Assembly: GCF_918797505.1 (NCBI RefSeq)
Contig: NC_092794.1
Span: 65,199,345 to 65,263,344, forward strand
Length of the DNA: 64,000 nucleotides
Origin: Bemisia tabaci
Taxonomy: Eukaryota; Arthropoda; Insecta; Hemiptera; Aleyrodidae
Direction: 5' to 3'
The notes beneath the pieces were generated by a model, which searched no databases, had not been told where the DNA came from, and saw only the letters and a program-made list of their open reading frames with translations. The position numbers and the translations under genes were made by a program. Below, in pieces: positions 12,020-22,070 of the stretch (within the stretch, counting starts at the first letter, position 1; each line of letters starts with the position of its first letter).

Positions 12020-12480
12020 TTTCTAATCGCACCATCGATGAACTTTTAAGATCTCCGACGAAAAAGTTGCTCTCATACATGTGCCGTGGACATTCACCCC
12101 GAACATGAGAGAGAGGGGGTTGGAGGCCTGGTGCGCGGCTCGGAACATGTTATCGGGGCAAATCCTCATCGGCGACTTACAGAGAGGTGCTTGTGATCCG
12201 CCGCCCGGTCCGACAATGAGCATGTAAAACACGGTCATTGTTGACACAAATGCTCGCGTTGCGGGAACGAACGGATTTTGTGCTGTAAAAAATTGTCCGC
12301 TCCGCTCTTATCGGTCCCGGGTCCCTTTCGCCGCTCGTAAAGAGTCCGAATCTTCGCCTAAGTCCTACTCTTGCTGGCCCGATCGGGAAAGATTTAACCG
12401 AATCGTACCGCTTATTTCTGCCGACGTCGCGTTGCGCCCTGTGACCGGTTTGAATCTCTATCCCCAGATTGTCACCTATG
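12020..12480 (-). other. GC-rich unique block with a possible minus-strand exon
   Basis: On the minus strand a TTTTTTACAG acceptor (ending near 12287) is followed by about 100 nt open in two frames and a consensus GTAAGT donor (12174-12179). One frame gives ATRAFVSTMTVFYMLIVG, a hydrophobic stretch that could be a signal or membrane segment, then PGGGSQAPL. The gene is not recognised; CpG-rich flanks suit an exon or promoter, but a plus-strand reading cannot be excluded. Confidence 0.22.
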
Positions 12481-12554
12481 GAGCTTTGTTGTCAGACTAA
12501 AATGTCTAGACAAAGAAATTTTACGAAAGAGAAAGACAAAAAACTACAAAAAGG

Positions 12555-12690
12555 GGCCATCCAGAAATTACGTAAGGCACTTTTTCCGATTTTTAGACCT
12601 CCCCCTCCCCCCGTAAGACACTCGTAAGGCTAGCCTGGGCTCCCTCTAAATAATTACGCAAGGCTGGCCAGACCCCCCTTCTATCGTTTA
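12555..12690. repeat. Pyrimidine-rich GTAAG repeat, second locus
   Basis: Same motif pattern as 1065-1390: ACGTAAGGC, CCCCCTCCCCCCGTAAG, CGTAAGGCTAG, ACGCAAGGCTGG. Confidence 0.45.
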
Positions 12691-13622
12691 AATGTATAAT
12701 TTAATTTAAAAAAAAATGGTAATGAAACAAATATGTAGGTGTTGTTTTAAACATTACTAATCGCTGGTGGGAGATCGTAAAGAATAACAGTTGTATCGAA
12801 AAAATAACTAGTTTTCAAATTCAAAAAGTATAGAAAAAAATATGTTTTAACAAAAAATATTAAACATCTAAAAAAACGAAGTTTGGACTAGTCAGTCTTT
12901 AAATTAACGAAATTTGGGCTAGGCGAACTATTCAAAAGTTTTTTTCCTTCCTTCTCAATAACAAGCGTTTGGCTTATTATTGGCCCTTCTAATGACCTTG
13001 CGAAGGAAAAGAGAAATGGAGAGAAAAAAAATCATGCAGAGAGATTGAGTGATAATGGTTTTACTATCTAAAGTTACTTTGTGTATATTCAATAAAATTA
13101 ATTTAATTTCTTTAAATCATGTAGATAGATGCAAGACATATTCTTGTAGTGGTTACGTTTTATTTAAACAAAATTTGATCAAAAAAAAGAAAGTGATTGT
13201 GTTCCATTTGGGTATTTAAAAAAAATATAAATAGTGTCCCGCTGTGCAGCTGCGATTTAGGCTAATGAGGGCGGACGAGACGTCAGTGACAACGCTTTGA
13301 TGCAACTAAACCTACTCGAAGGATGGCTGTATTGCATACCCGAAAAAATGAAGGCAGAATGCCTACATTTCTTCGGGCGATACGATAAGAATTATCGTAT
13401 CGCTTAAAAGCCACTGCACTGGTGACTGGCGTTATATTACCTGATAGGTACTCAATGGAAAAAAGTTGTTGTCTACCTTACCACAACTATGTATGGTTGG
13501 TTGGTAGATACGTTTATTTGGTGCTTTTAACAATTGAACCATTAACACCTTAGAGGAGAGATCAAAATATAGTACAGAATTTAAAATTTTAAAAAGTAGT
13601 GGTCACAAAAGGTAGTACAAAA
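12691..13622. other. Unassigned AT-rich sequence
   Basis: No gene recognised. 13280-13400 is a copy of interspersed family F (GATGCAACTAAACCTACTCG...). Confidence 0.4.
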
Positions 13623-13868
13623 TTAAAAGTTAGGACATGAGGAAAGAATACATTGAATTTGGAGATTAATTCGTTTGAAAAAGATAGGGATTTCACGAAA
13701 ATACTTTGAAAGGATGGTATGGAGATCAGAAAGTGGAGGGAAAATTTTGGATCTTAATCGTTGATATGGAGGGCAAGTTATTAAAACATGCTTAACTGAG
13801 AGAGGGACATTACAAGAGATGCAGGTTGGGGGTTGGACTTTCTTGATTATGTATTCATCCTGCAGCAA
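13623..13868 (-). pseudogene. Relic of a non-LTR retrotransposon ORF2 C-terminus
   Basis: The minus-strand frame contains PPTCISCNVPLSVKHVLITC followed by P-x-Y-x3-LR. This is the Cys-rich end found after the RNase H or reverse transcriptase domain of Jockey/I-type elements (C-x2-C ... LTVKHILLECP-like). About 80 codons survive; no reverse transcriptase motifs were found upstream, so it is a truncated fragment. No target-site duplication or tail was identified. Confidence 0.55.
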
Positions 13869-16535
13869 TTCGACTGATATAATCTGAAACTCGCTTTCAT
13901 ATTATTCAACGAGTGAAACATTTAACAAAACATTTTGAGCCATCTAGTGCTCAAAAATTTATGGAACTTTCTCGTTCTCTTTTTCGAAGACAATTTAACA
14001 TTGATGGCATCCCTTGCTTTTAAATAAAAATTGAAGTTAAGAAGGATTCTCCAGCAAAAAAACCTAGGTAACAGAAGGATCCAGTTGCATATCTTCATCT
14101 GCGTCTAACATTTATCAAACAGCATTCGGAACTTAATTTCCGAATGAAAATAAACAAACATACGGTTCAATAAACTTGGAATGTCTAGACCATCATTAAC
14201 AGCTTAAGGTAGTGGTGTTAATCCTATTTGATAAAACACTGTCGGTAACACAGACGATGTGGGATTTTCCTCCTATCTGGTTAAGCGCATCTCATAATCC
14301 GTGATCCAATTTATTCGGGCTTTGAGGCGTTGCCAGGGGTTACAGTTGCAGAGGGTGTATATTATCCTATCATACTACCTCTTGCTTCGTATTTATCATA
14401 CCATTATCTTATCAACTGTGAGAGCGGAAGTCTTTGTAAAACTGATTCGGAAAATAATATTGCTGTATGTTTCAGCAGTAACATCAAGCAACTAAGAGCT
14501 CTTGGAAATCGGACCCTCTAAATTTTCCTTTCTTGATTAGTTCGTTCTATCGTTTTATTGGGCCGATTTAAGTAATTTTTGCAAGTATCAACAAAGGACT
14601 ATCTCTATGAGCCCGTTCTACTCAGACTAGGGAAAAACCCAGGTCTTTTAATACTCTTAATATTTTAAGATTAATCTGTTATCTTAAATGAAAATTATTG
14701 AGGTAGCGAAAAAGATTGGATGAGGATGGATCAAATTAATGTCGAACAAAACATTATCAATTTAGCACGTCCTAGAATATAGCTCTTAATGTGTCCGATT
14801 ATGCTTTCATTATTCAAGCTCATGGGAGCCCATTTTGCCTATTTTTTCAATTGAAGGCGATTCTTCCGTGATTGCTCTACAAAACCCACAAAGCAACGGT
14901 TCGTGAATTTTGCATAGTTTTAGGTTAATATTTTGTTATAGTTAATTATTTGCATAGTTTGCAATCATTCATTGGTCTACAGTGATTTCTCTTTAGTTCC
15001 TTTATCCTATTTCTTTAATACTTGGCAACATTAAAGTCAAAACAACAATAAAATTGGCTAATCCGATACTCCGCGGTGAAAGGATTAGTTTCAAGTGAGG
15101 CAACTGTTGCTGCACATCGATAGTCTTTCACTTTTTCCTACTTTTGTTATTTTAAATGAAAATTACCATACGCGAAAAGACTAGATCAAAATAATAGATC
15201 AAATTCATATAGAGGTATATAGCACCTACCTCTAACAAAGCGCTCGATATATGGTGCACATATTCATAGTGTCTTCCATATGACTTTTTCACTGAATCAA
15301 TGAAAATGCCCAAAGAATTCATGTTTTCTTACGTTAATGAGGAAGGAGTCTATGCTCAGGATGCATTTGAATGACTTGATTGAAAAACCAGCACAACTCT
15401 GTTTTGAGTCGTTTCGATTCTTTCTCGCATATATTTTCTTGGCTCAGAAGAACGGCAACGAAGATGTTCATTAAGTTTGGGTTAAAACCTGGGTCCTTTT
15501 TTCAAATTTTGAATACAGCGAGCTCATCTAGAGACTATCACCTGTCGATAACCGCAAAAATCATAGGAATCGGCCCAGTAGATTGCTCAAACGAACTGTG
15601 AAAAAAAATGTACATTGTTTAAATAGGAGAATTTGCAACTTTACCACGTAATATATAAAGAAGCCATCGTATTTATATACCTTCATATTTTACCTACCTT
15701 TTAAATACCTTTCATCAAAATCTAAATATAGCGGGCTCATTTGGAGACAATTGCCTGTCGATAGCCGCAAAAATCATGAAAATCGGCTCGGTAGAAGGCT
15801 GGAACTAAGCGTTACCAGATACCTATGCAAATTTAGGAGGTCTCGGAGCATATAGTAAAGAATTCCTTTCGAATCTCCCCCCCCCCCTCCCACGGTTGCA
15901 GAGCCGGAGGTGTGGTTTGAAACGTAGAGTGAGTTCAGACACTTACATGCATGTAGGATGAGGCTGGTTTGAGCTTTGAAGCGATGGTTCTCACTCAAAA
16001 GCAACATTTTTACGGCAACTTATTCACACTTGAGTGACCGATATGAACGGAACAATAAGTGAGACCTCCTTTCTCTCCGTCCATCCGGGGATACGCGCGT
16101 CACGTGCTGAAAGTGGAATAACGGCTCGGAGAGTTTAACCTTATTTTTACGTCACGCCGGAAGGTTGAGGTTAATATCACTGCTCAACTGAGTGAGAGCA
16201 TTCTGGTTGGCTGCCGTTCGTTGGAGGGTGGGCTTTAGGAAACACGCAAAGCACAATCAGTCGAAAGGAAAAGTGAAACCTTAAATAGCATGCACGCGAG
16301 AGAGGAAGAGAAGGCTCCACTGTCGATCAAGAATAGAAGATGACAATGTGGAGGCTCGGGCAAAAAAAGCTGAGTTCCAATGCTGCCAAGTTTTGACCTG
16401 CAACGACCGAGAGTTGCACTACTACAGGGCTGCAAAAACTTTTACAGCACGATACCAGCGGATCGCTATCAGTCGCGTGCGGAAATGGAAAAACCCATAA
16501 AACGGGTTTTAAAAATGGGAAGGCTGGAGCTTATT
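13869..16535. other. Unassigned sequence with a diverged direct repeat
   Basis: 15497-15600 and 15713-15805 are direct copies of about 95 bp (GAGCTCATCTAGAGAC..., CCTGTCGATARCCGCAAAAA, AATCGGC). No gene recognised. C-run near 15880-15893. Confidence 0.45.
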
Positions 16536-16768
16536 ACACGGAAAAAATTAACTTGCTGATTTAACAATTAAATTGCTAAAAAATTGACTGCAACATTTCA
16601 ACGTAGATTTCACAACACAAAAATGCTACTTTAACCACTATTGCAAGCTAATTTAACCACGTGGGTGGATAAAGTAGCATTTTTGTGTTGTGAAATCTAC
16701 GTTGAAATATTGCAGTCAATTTTTTTAGGACTTTAATTGTTAAATCAGCAAGTTAATTTTTTCTGTGT
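16536..16768. mobile_element. MITE with long TIR (ACACGGAAAAAATTAACTTG)
   Basis: Nearly perfect inverted repeats of about 95 bp, including GCTACTTTAACCACT-like interior ends, around a short loop with CACGTGGGTGG. No coding capacity. Confidence 0.92.
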
Positions 16769-16859
16769 GGAGCAAAAATTTCCCGTATTATTGCAGTATT
16801 TGTATGCTTCATGCGAACCTATCATTAAAATCGCGTACGTTTTGAAAAATTGCGGCAAT

Positions 16860-17140
16860 GAAGAATTTGCAGGTGTCTGAAAATTGATGAAATTCGTGTT
16901 TAAGTGGAATATACTGAGTGAACTGAATACGAGGATATCCTTGGTTCACAAATTGAACAGTTATTGGAGGAAATGTGAAAAAATGATCGAATCTGCTAGA
17001 ATACGTGTGGTTAAATGGGAAACGACGTCACTAGGCGGTATGTTTCCTCCTTTCAAATCTATTTTTATACTATTTGCCACATCAGAAAAACATCACAAAA
17101 AATACTGTGAAATCAGCTCTTTAAACACTTTCAGATAAAG
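16860..17140 (+). repeat. Interspersed repeat R1, copy 2
   Basis: Matches 1-300 (inverted) and 20995-21270 (direct), including the GACGTCACTAGGCGG block and CTCTTTAAACACTTTCAGAT. Confidence 0.6.
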
Positions 17141-17185
17141 CAAAAAAAAAATTGTACACAAATTCTCCATTATTACATAAAGGGT

Positions 17186-17375
17186 AAAACAAAATTGAAG
17201 CTCTCGGTTCAAAAACGACCCATCTCGGGAAGATAAAATTTTTCAGAAGACGATAAACGTTCCGCAATAGCCAGAAACGGAGTGTTTCTACACGAAAAAA
17301 TGAACTTTGTAAAAAACCAGAATTAGGTAGATCGTTTCCAAACTGAGAGGTTCAATTGTTAGCACCTTGGAAAGT
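17186..17375 (+). repeat. Interspersed repeat R2, copy 1
   Basis: About 180 bp resembling 52030-52210 in the same orientation (TCTCGGTTCAAAAACGA..., GAAACGGAGTGTTTCTACAC). It directly follows R1 here. Confidence 0.5.
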
Positions 17376-18542
17376 TTAAGGATGAAGAGGTTTTCAAAAT
17401 GGGAAGGCCAATTTGAAAAATGGGAGGACGGAGAACTTTCTGCATCTTTATGCACCACTGAATCGAGCGTGTTATAATTTATCATCGTGAGAGACATCCT
17501 GGACTATCATCTTGGTTTTTTTTTCCAAATTGAAAGGTATAAGATGATGAAACAGGTCCAGTACGGTGTATAGCAAAGAAAATTAAATTGAACTGCTGGC
17601 AACAACCGATGTTTGGTCGATGGCCAGACATTTTACCCAACTTTGTTTGATCCAAATTTTTCACTGTCCATTTATAAACTTAGTCTAATAGTATTTTGTG
17701 TGCAATGCGCTATGAACCAATTGTTTACTTATTCCAGTTATAAGCAATGATTTAAGTGCTGAGATTTTGCCAAATAATGGAATGTTACCCTTGGATGCCC
17801 AAGCCAGGTCAAAGTGACCCAAGGATCACTGAAAACACGTAATCCGCAGGTTCTGGGGCTGGTACATCCGAACTGAGATGTATGTCTACAAATACATCTT
17901 TTTAAAAAAAAATAAGACATAAAATTGAAAAAAAAGTACAAAACCAAATATCAACACAACCAAAGACAGGAGAGACGTTTTGGGGTCTGGTTTTTATAAG
18001 TTCTCTCCCGAATCAGAGCGACAATCCATTGGCAGCATAGAGCGGAGCATCGCGAGCTGACGCCTCGTGCCATAGCGCCTTCAATTTTGCAGATGCAACA
18101 CGGACATCCATCAAGCACGAATAGTTGTATCTCTGCGTCGTTATCAAAGCGAGTCCTTTCTCTAACTCTATTTCCGTGTTGTGTCGGTTTCGTTTGTCTT
18201 ATTTATAGTGGGGCTTAAAGGGTGAAGTGAGCAACACAGCCTAAGTACGCCTTGGATTAAATTAGTTAGCTAAAGTAGGTATTGGGTGAAAAAAATTGGG
18301 TCAAGTGTCTTGCCACCGTTTGGTCTGCTGTTTTTCTGGAAAATTCGATCAGGAAAATATCGATCACATAAAGTAAAATTTTCCAACTCCTGTTGGGTCT
18401 AAAATGTGGATCACGCTATGTAAGTTTGAATGAGCACATTTAGGTAGAATGAGCTTAATCAAATGGAAAATTTTAGGAATTTTAGAGAATTGAATTTAAG
18501 GAATAAAGTTTGGTTGCCGATTCGGGTCAACTTTGCTAGTCA
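17376..18542. other. Unassigned sequence plus family F copy
   Basis: 17985-18245 is an inverted copy of interspersed family F (CTTCAATTTTGCAGATGCAA, CGAATAGTTGTATCTCTGCG). Nothing else recognised. Confidence 0.45.
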
Positions 18543-20419
18543 CAGAGGCGGATCCAGCAGTTTGGCAACACCGGATTTCCTCCGTTTAAACCTATGCTAA
18601 ATAATCGATTCTTGTCGGGTCACCTGAACCCCAATAATCGATAAATTGAGCCTCCCAAAATTTGGCCCCTTTTTAGGTATTCGATTCGACCATCGGACCA
18701 AGGTTTAAATGGAAGGTTATATTAACAGAAAACTCAGGAAAAAATTTCAAGATGAGTATAGGAACCGTTTTCGAGTTACGGGGGGGCAAAGGGGTCACAA
18801 TCCGGCCTAATTTTTTGCTGTTTTCTTGTAGAATCGATGTATCGGCGGGGTTCTTATCGTTGTTTACGCACGTGTAACACATGGATTTCTACGTGTTTTT
18901 ACACGTAGAATCGATTTTTAACAGTGCCGAATCGATAAACTGATCAATTAAATCGATTTTGAACGATTTATTAAGGAAAATCGATGATTTTTCAGGGTCG
19001 AAATTGTTTATCTTCGATTCATGAAGGAATAAATGCATCTGAAATGACTGAAGCACACGTTACCCTATGTATTTTGATACGCAGAATTGATTTTAAACGT
19101 TGACGAATCGATTTATCTATCGTTTGTATCGAATTTTTGCGATTTTTTACGGAAAATCGATGACTTTTCGGAATTAGAATCAGGTCTGCTCCATCCGAGA
19201 TCGGAGATATGTACCCAATATGATTGAAGCACATCGACTCTTACGTATTTTTATACGTGGAATCGATATATAACCTCGATAAGTCGATATATCGATCAAT
19301 TGTATTGAATTTTTTCGATTTTTTGCGGAAAATCGATGGTTTATCGGGATTGAGATAGGTGTCTCTCCATCCAAGATCGGAGAAATGTACCCTTCATGAT
19401 TGGAGCACATCAATTCTTACGTATTTCTACACGTAGAATCAATTTTAAACGTCGACGAGTCGATATATCGATCTGACATACACAACTCTTGCGATTTTTT
19501 ACGGATATTCGATGGTTCTTTTGAACTGGCATTGGAAACATCTACCAGACATGACTGGAGCACATCGATTCGTTTGTGATTATTCTCGCAAAATCAAGTT
19601 TTAAGAAATCGACGAGTCGATACATTGACTGGTCATATTGATTTCTTGTGATTTTTATGGAAAATCGATTTCTTAAACAGGAATGAAATTGGTTACTAAT
19701 AACGGTTCGAGGGTGGAGATACGCACCTGACACGGTCGGAGCACGCCGTTCCCACGTACTTTTACACGTAGAATCATTTTGAAGGTTGACGAGTCGGTTT
19801 GGCGATCTGACAAATCAATTTTTTGTGACTTACGAAAATCCGATGGTTTCTTGAAGTTGAAATAATTTTGATTTTAATCAAAATGGGAATGAAGGAATGT
19901 ACCCGACACGAAATGATTCTACGTGTATAAGTGGGTAACGTGTGCTTCAGTCATTTCAGATGCATTTATTCCTTCATGAATCGAAGATAAACAATTTCAA
20001 CCCTGAAAAATCATCGATTTTCCTTAATAAATCGTTCAAAATCGATTTAACTGTTCAGTTTATCGATTCGGCACTGTTAAAAATCGATTCTACGTGTAAA
20101 AACACGTAGAAATCCATGTGTTACACGTGCGTAAACAACGATAAGAACCCCGCCGATACATCGATTCTACAAGAAAACAGCAAAAAATTAGGCCGGATTG
20201 TGACCCCTTTGCCCCCCCGTAACTCGAAAACGGTTCCTATACTCATCTTGAAATTTTTTCCTGAGTTTTCTGTTAATATAACCTTCCATTTAAACCTTGG
20301 TCCGATGGTCGAATCGAATACCTGAAAAGGGGCCAAAATCAGCCTCTTTTTTGGGAGGCTCTTTCCATAGGTTTAAATGGAGAAAAGACAATGTTGCCAA
20401 TTTGCTGGATCCGCCAATG
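18543..20419. mobile_element. hAT-like foldback element with satellite-like core
   Basis: TIR CAGAGGCGGATCCAGCAG at the left pairs with CTGGATCCGCC at the right end. Arms of roughly 500 bp are inverted copies, nearly identical in parts (identical 69-codon frames occur at 18673-18882 on the minus strand and 20116-20325 on the plus strand); the left arm has an extra 52 bp. The loop holds about six diverged units of about 177 bp rich in ATCGAT. Flanks GCTAGTCA (18535-18542) and GGTAGTCA (20420-20427) fit an 8-bp target-site duplication with one mismatch. No transposase. Confidence 0.85.
18900..19930. repeat. About 177-bp tandem repeat, roughly six diverged units
   Basis: Units start at CACGTAGAATCGAT-like words near 18902, 19079, 19254, 19432, 19588 and 19767. 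Each then carries GACGAGTCGATATATCGATC-like, TTTTTTACGGAAAATCGATG-like and TGGAGCACATCGATTC-like blocks. The array lies across the centre of the foldback. Confidence 0.85.
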
Positions 20420-20752
20420 GGTAGTCAAAGGTAGCCAAAAAAGAATAGCTAAGGGCTTTCCCAAAGTTCTAATGTGGAGATATTCCTCTTGTATAATGTC
20501 ATTTCAATTAAAAACTACGTTGCAAAAATGCAGTCTCTCTGGACGGAAGGCTAGAAACTCCTATCACTTGATGAATTTTGAGTACTAACCAGCCCTACAT
20601 AGAATTGCAGGACTTGACACAAATCCGGACATAGCTGGTGCCTACCAAAAATCTGGGTGATGACATTTCACTTATATTACCTCTATTTATATATGAGCAC
20701 TAGACTGTGTTTGGAAGTTAACATTGAAAGGGTCGGAAAATTTGCAGGTGTT

Positions 20753-21005
20753 TGCTGCCCTGCAAAGGGAAAACGCCGTATGTACATTCAAGAGTTGCGA
20801 AATTTCTTTCACTGAAATTTCTATTTTTGAGAGAATTTATGAATATTTTCCCCGAAAACTTTCAGGAACCTTGGGTGAAATTGCGAGCAGAATTATCTAA
20901 AAAAATTGGAAGAAAAATATTCATAAGTTTACCGGGTAAGTCGTATTCTCAGGAAATTTGGCAACGCCTGAAGGTCCTAAGGCGTTTTTCCTTAGCACAG
21001 CAGTA
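20753..21005. mobile_element. 255-bp MITE family, copy 2
   Basis: GCTGCCCTGCAAAGGGAAAA at the left pairs with CCTTAGCACAGCAGTAC at the right; core as in 9081-9339. Confidence 0.85.
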
Positions 21006-21270
21006 CGAAATTTGGTGAAATTCATCTTTAAGGTGGACTTGAGTACGAAAACAGCCTTGAAGCCTAAATTGAATAGTTATTGTAGAAAATATGATAGAAA
21101 ACCCTAATCTACTAAAAGAAAATACGTGTTTAAATGAGAAATGCCGTCAGATGACGTCACACGGTGGCACATGTTCCCACTTTTAAATCTATTTTCCTAC
21201 AATTTCCCATCTCAGAAAAAAATTATGAAAATTACTGCGGACTCAGCTCATTGAGAACTTTCAGATGAAG
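20995..21270 (+). repeat. Interspersed repeat R1, copy 3
   Basis: Matches 16860-17140: ATACGTGTTTAAATGAGAAA, GATGACGTCACACGGTGGCA, ACTTTCAGATGAAGC. It ends about 390 bp upstream of the opsin RCSI-like site. Confidence 0.6.
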
Positions 21271-21664
21271 CAATAAAAAATGTTCGTGCAAATTCTCTAC
21301 TGAATGCTTGCATAAGATACTGTTACTTATCAATTTTATGAGGAAATCTTTTTCATTTTTCTTCAGTACCAAGCGTTCTTTCAAAATTGAAATGCTATCC
21401 AGTTGATCTGTCTCTTCCTGGGAGAAGAGAAAATCGCCGAAATGTGTGATACACGACGACTAAAATAGATAAGTATTTGGCTAATTTTACCATCCTTATG
21501 TAGAACGAAGGGGTTGGAAGGGGAGAGTCGTTGCTGGGCACAATGATAGAAAAAGAGGCGGAAGAGAGGGGGGTTTGATTCGCGAAGCTGGAAACTAGGA
21601 CGGTGTACCTTGATATCGGATACCTAATTAATAGCATCACCTATGTAGCAAACCCGGCGATCTC

Positions 21665-21675
21665 TAATCGTATTA
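21665..21675 (+). promoter_or_regulatory. RCSI/P3-like rhodopsin promoter element
   Basis: TAATCGTATTA, flanked by C and G to give CTAATCGTATTAG, is a paired-type homeodomain palindrome like the Rhodopsin Conserved Sequence I (TAATnnnATTA) known from insect rhodopsin promoters. It sits 349 bp upstream of the opsin ATG and 28 bp upstream of a TATA-like box. Assignment rests on pattern and position. Confidence 0.65.
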
Positions 21676-21703
21676 GACTGTGATTTGGACATGCAAGTAG
21701 CCT

Positions 21704-21710
21704 GATAAAA
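21704..21710 (+). promoter_or_regulatory. TATA-like box of the opsin promoter
   Basis: GATAAAA downstream of the RCSI-like palindrome, with the spacing usual in insect rhodopsin promoters. It predicts transcription start near 21735 and a 5' leader of about 290 nt with no visible intron before the ATG at 22024. Confidence 0.45.
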
Positions 21711-22023
21711 TTGTTCGGATCGCGGCTCTCGCCTGCTATTAGCAGCGGACCGCCGCCCGAGCTGTACCTTTTATTTTTATTTTCCATCTTTTAGTTTCCG
21801 TTTTCTTCCCCGACCACGGACGACTATCCGTTTTAGTTTTTGAATCTCGAAAACGCAGTTCGGATAGCGCCGTTTTTAACCCCTTCTAGTTCCTCGAGTT
21901 TGCGTCCCAAAATCCAAGTTCGGATAGGTTCGATGTCGCCCAGAAAACCCCTCCGTGAATTTTCGTGACTTGTTTGATATTTAAACAGTTTCAAGAGAAG
22001 ACGAGGTCGCGACTGGCTCAATC

Positions 22024-22070
22024 ATGAATTCTTCCTATGTTTCTGGTGAACCGTACGCACTCCCATATAA
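22024..22070 (+). CDS. Opsin coding exon 1 (extracellular N-terminus)
   Basis: Starts at ATG 22024 in a CAATCATG context and ends two bases into codon 16, directly before a strong GTAAGT donor (22071). It encodes [15 protein letters not shown] plus part of K16. The phase joins exactly with the single A at the start of exon 2. N2-S3-S4 is an N-glycosylation sequon, as usual at opsin N-termini. It was chosen because it is an ATG-led segment of the right length, phase and donor, and an opsin-type promoter lies upstream. Transcript data would settle it. Confidence 0.82.

Noticed and set aside
13381..13420. Small inverted repeat around CGATACGATAAG
   Set aside because: Short AT-rich symmetry of the sort expected by chance; no second copy seen.
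18673..20325. Identical 69-codon proteins on opposite strands
   Set aside because: They are the two arms of the hAT-like foldback; the frame is a by-product of the palindrome.
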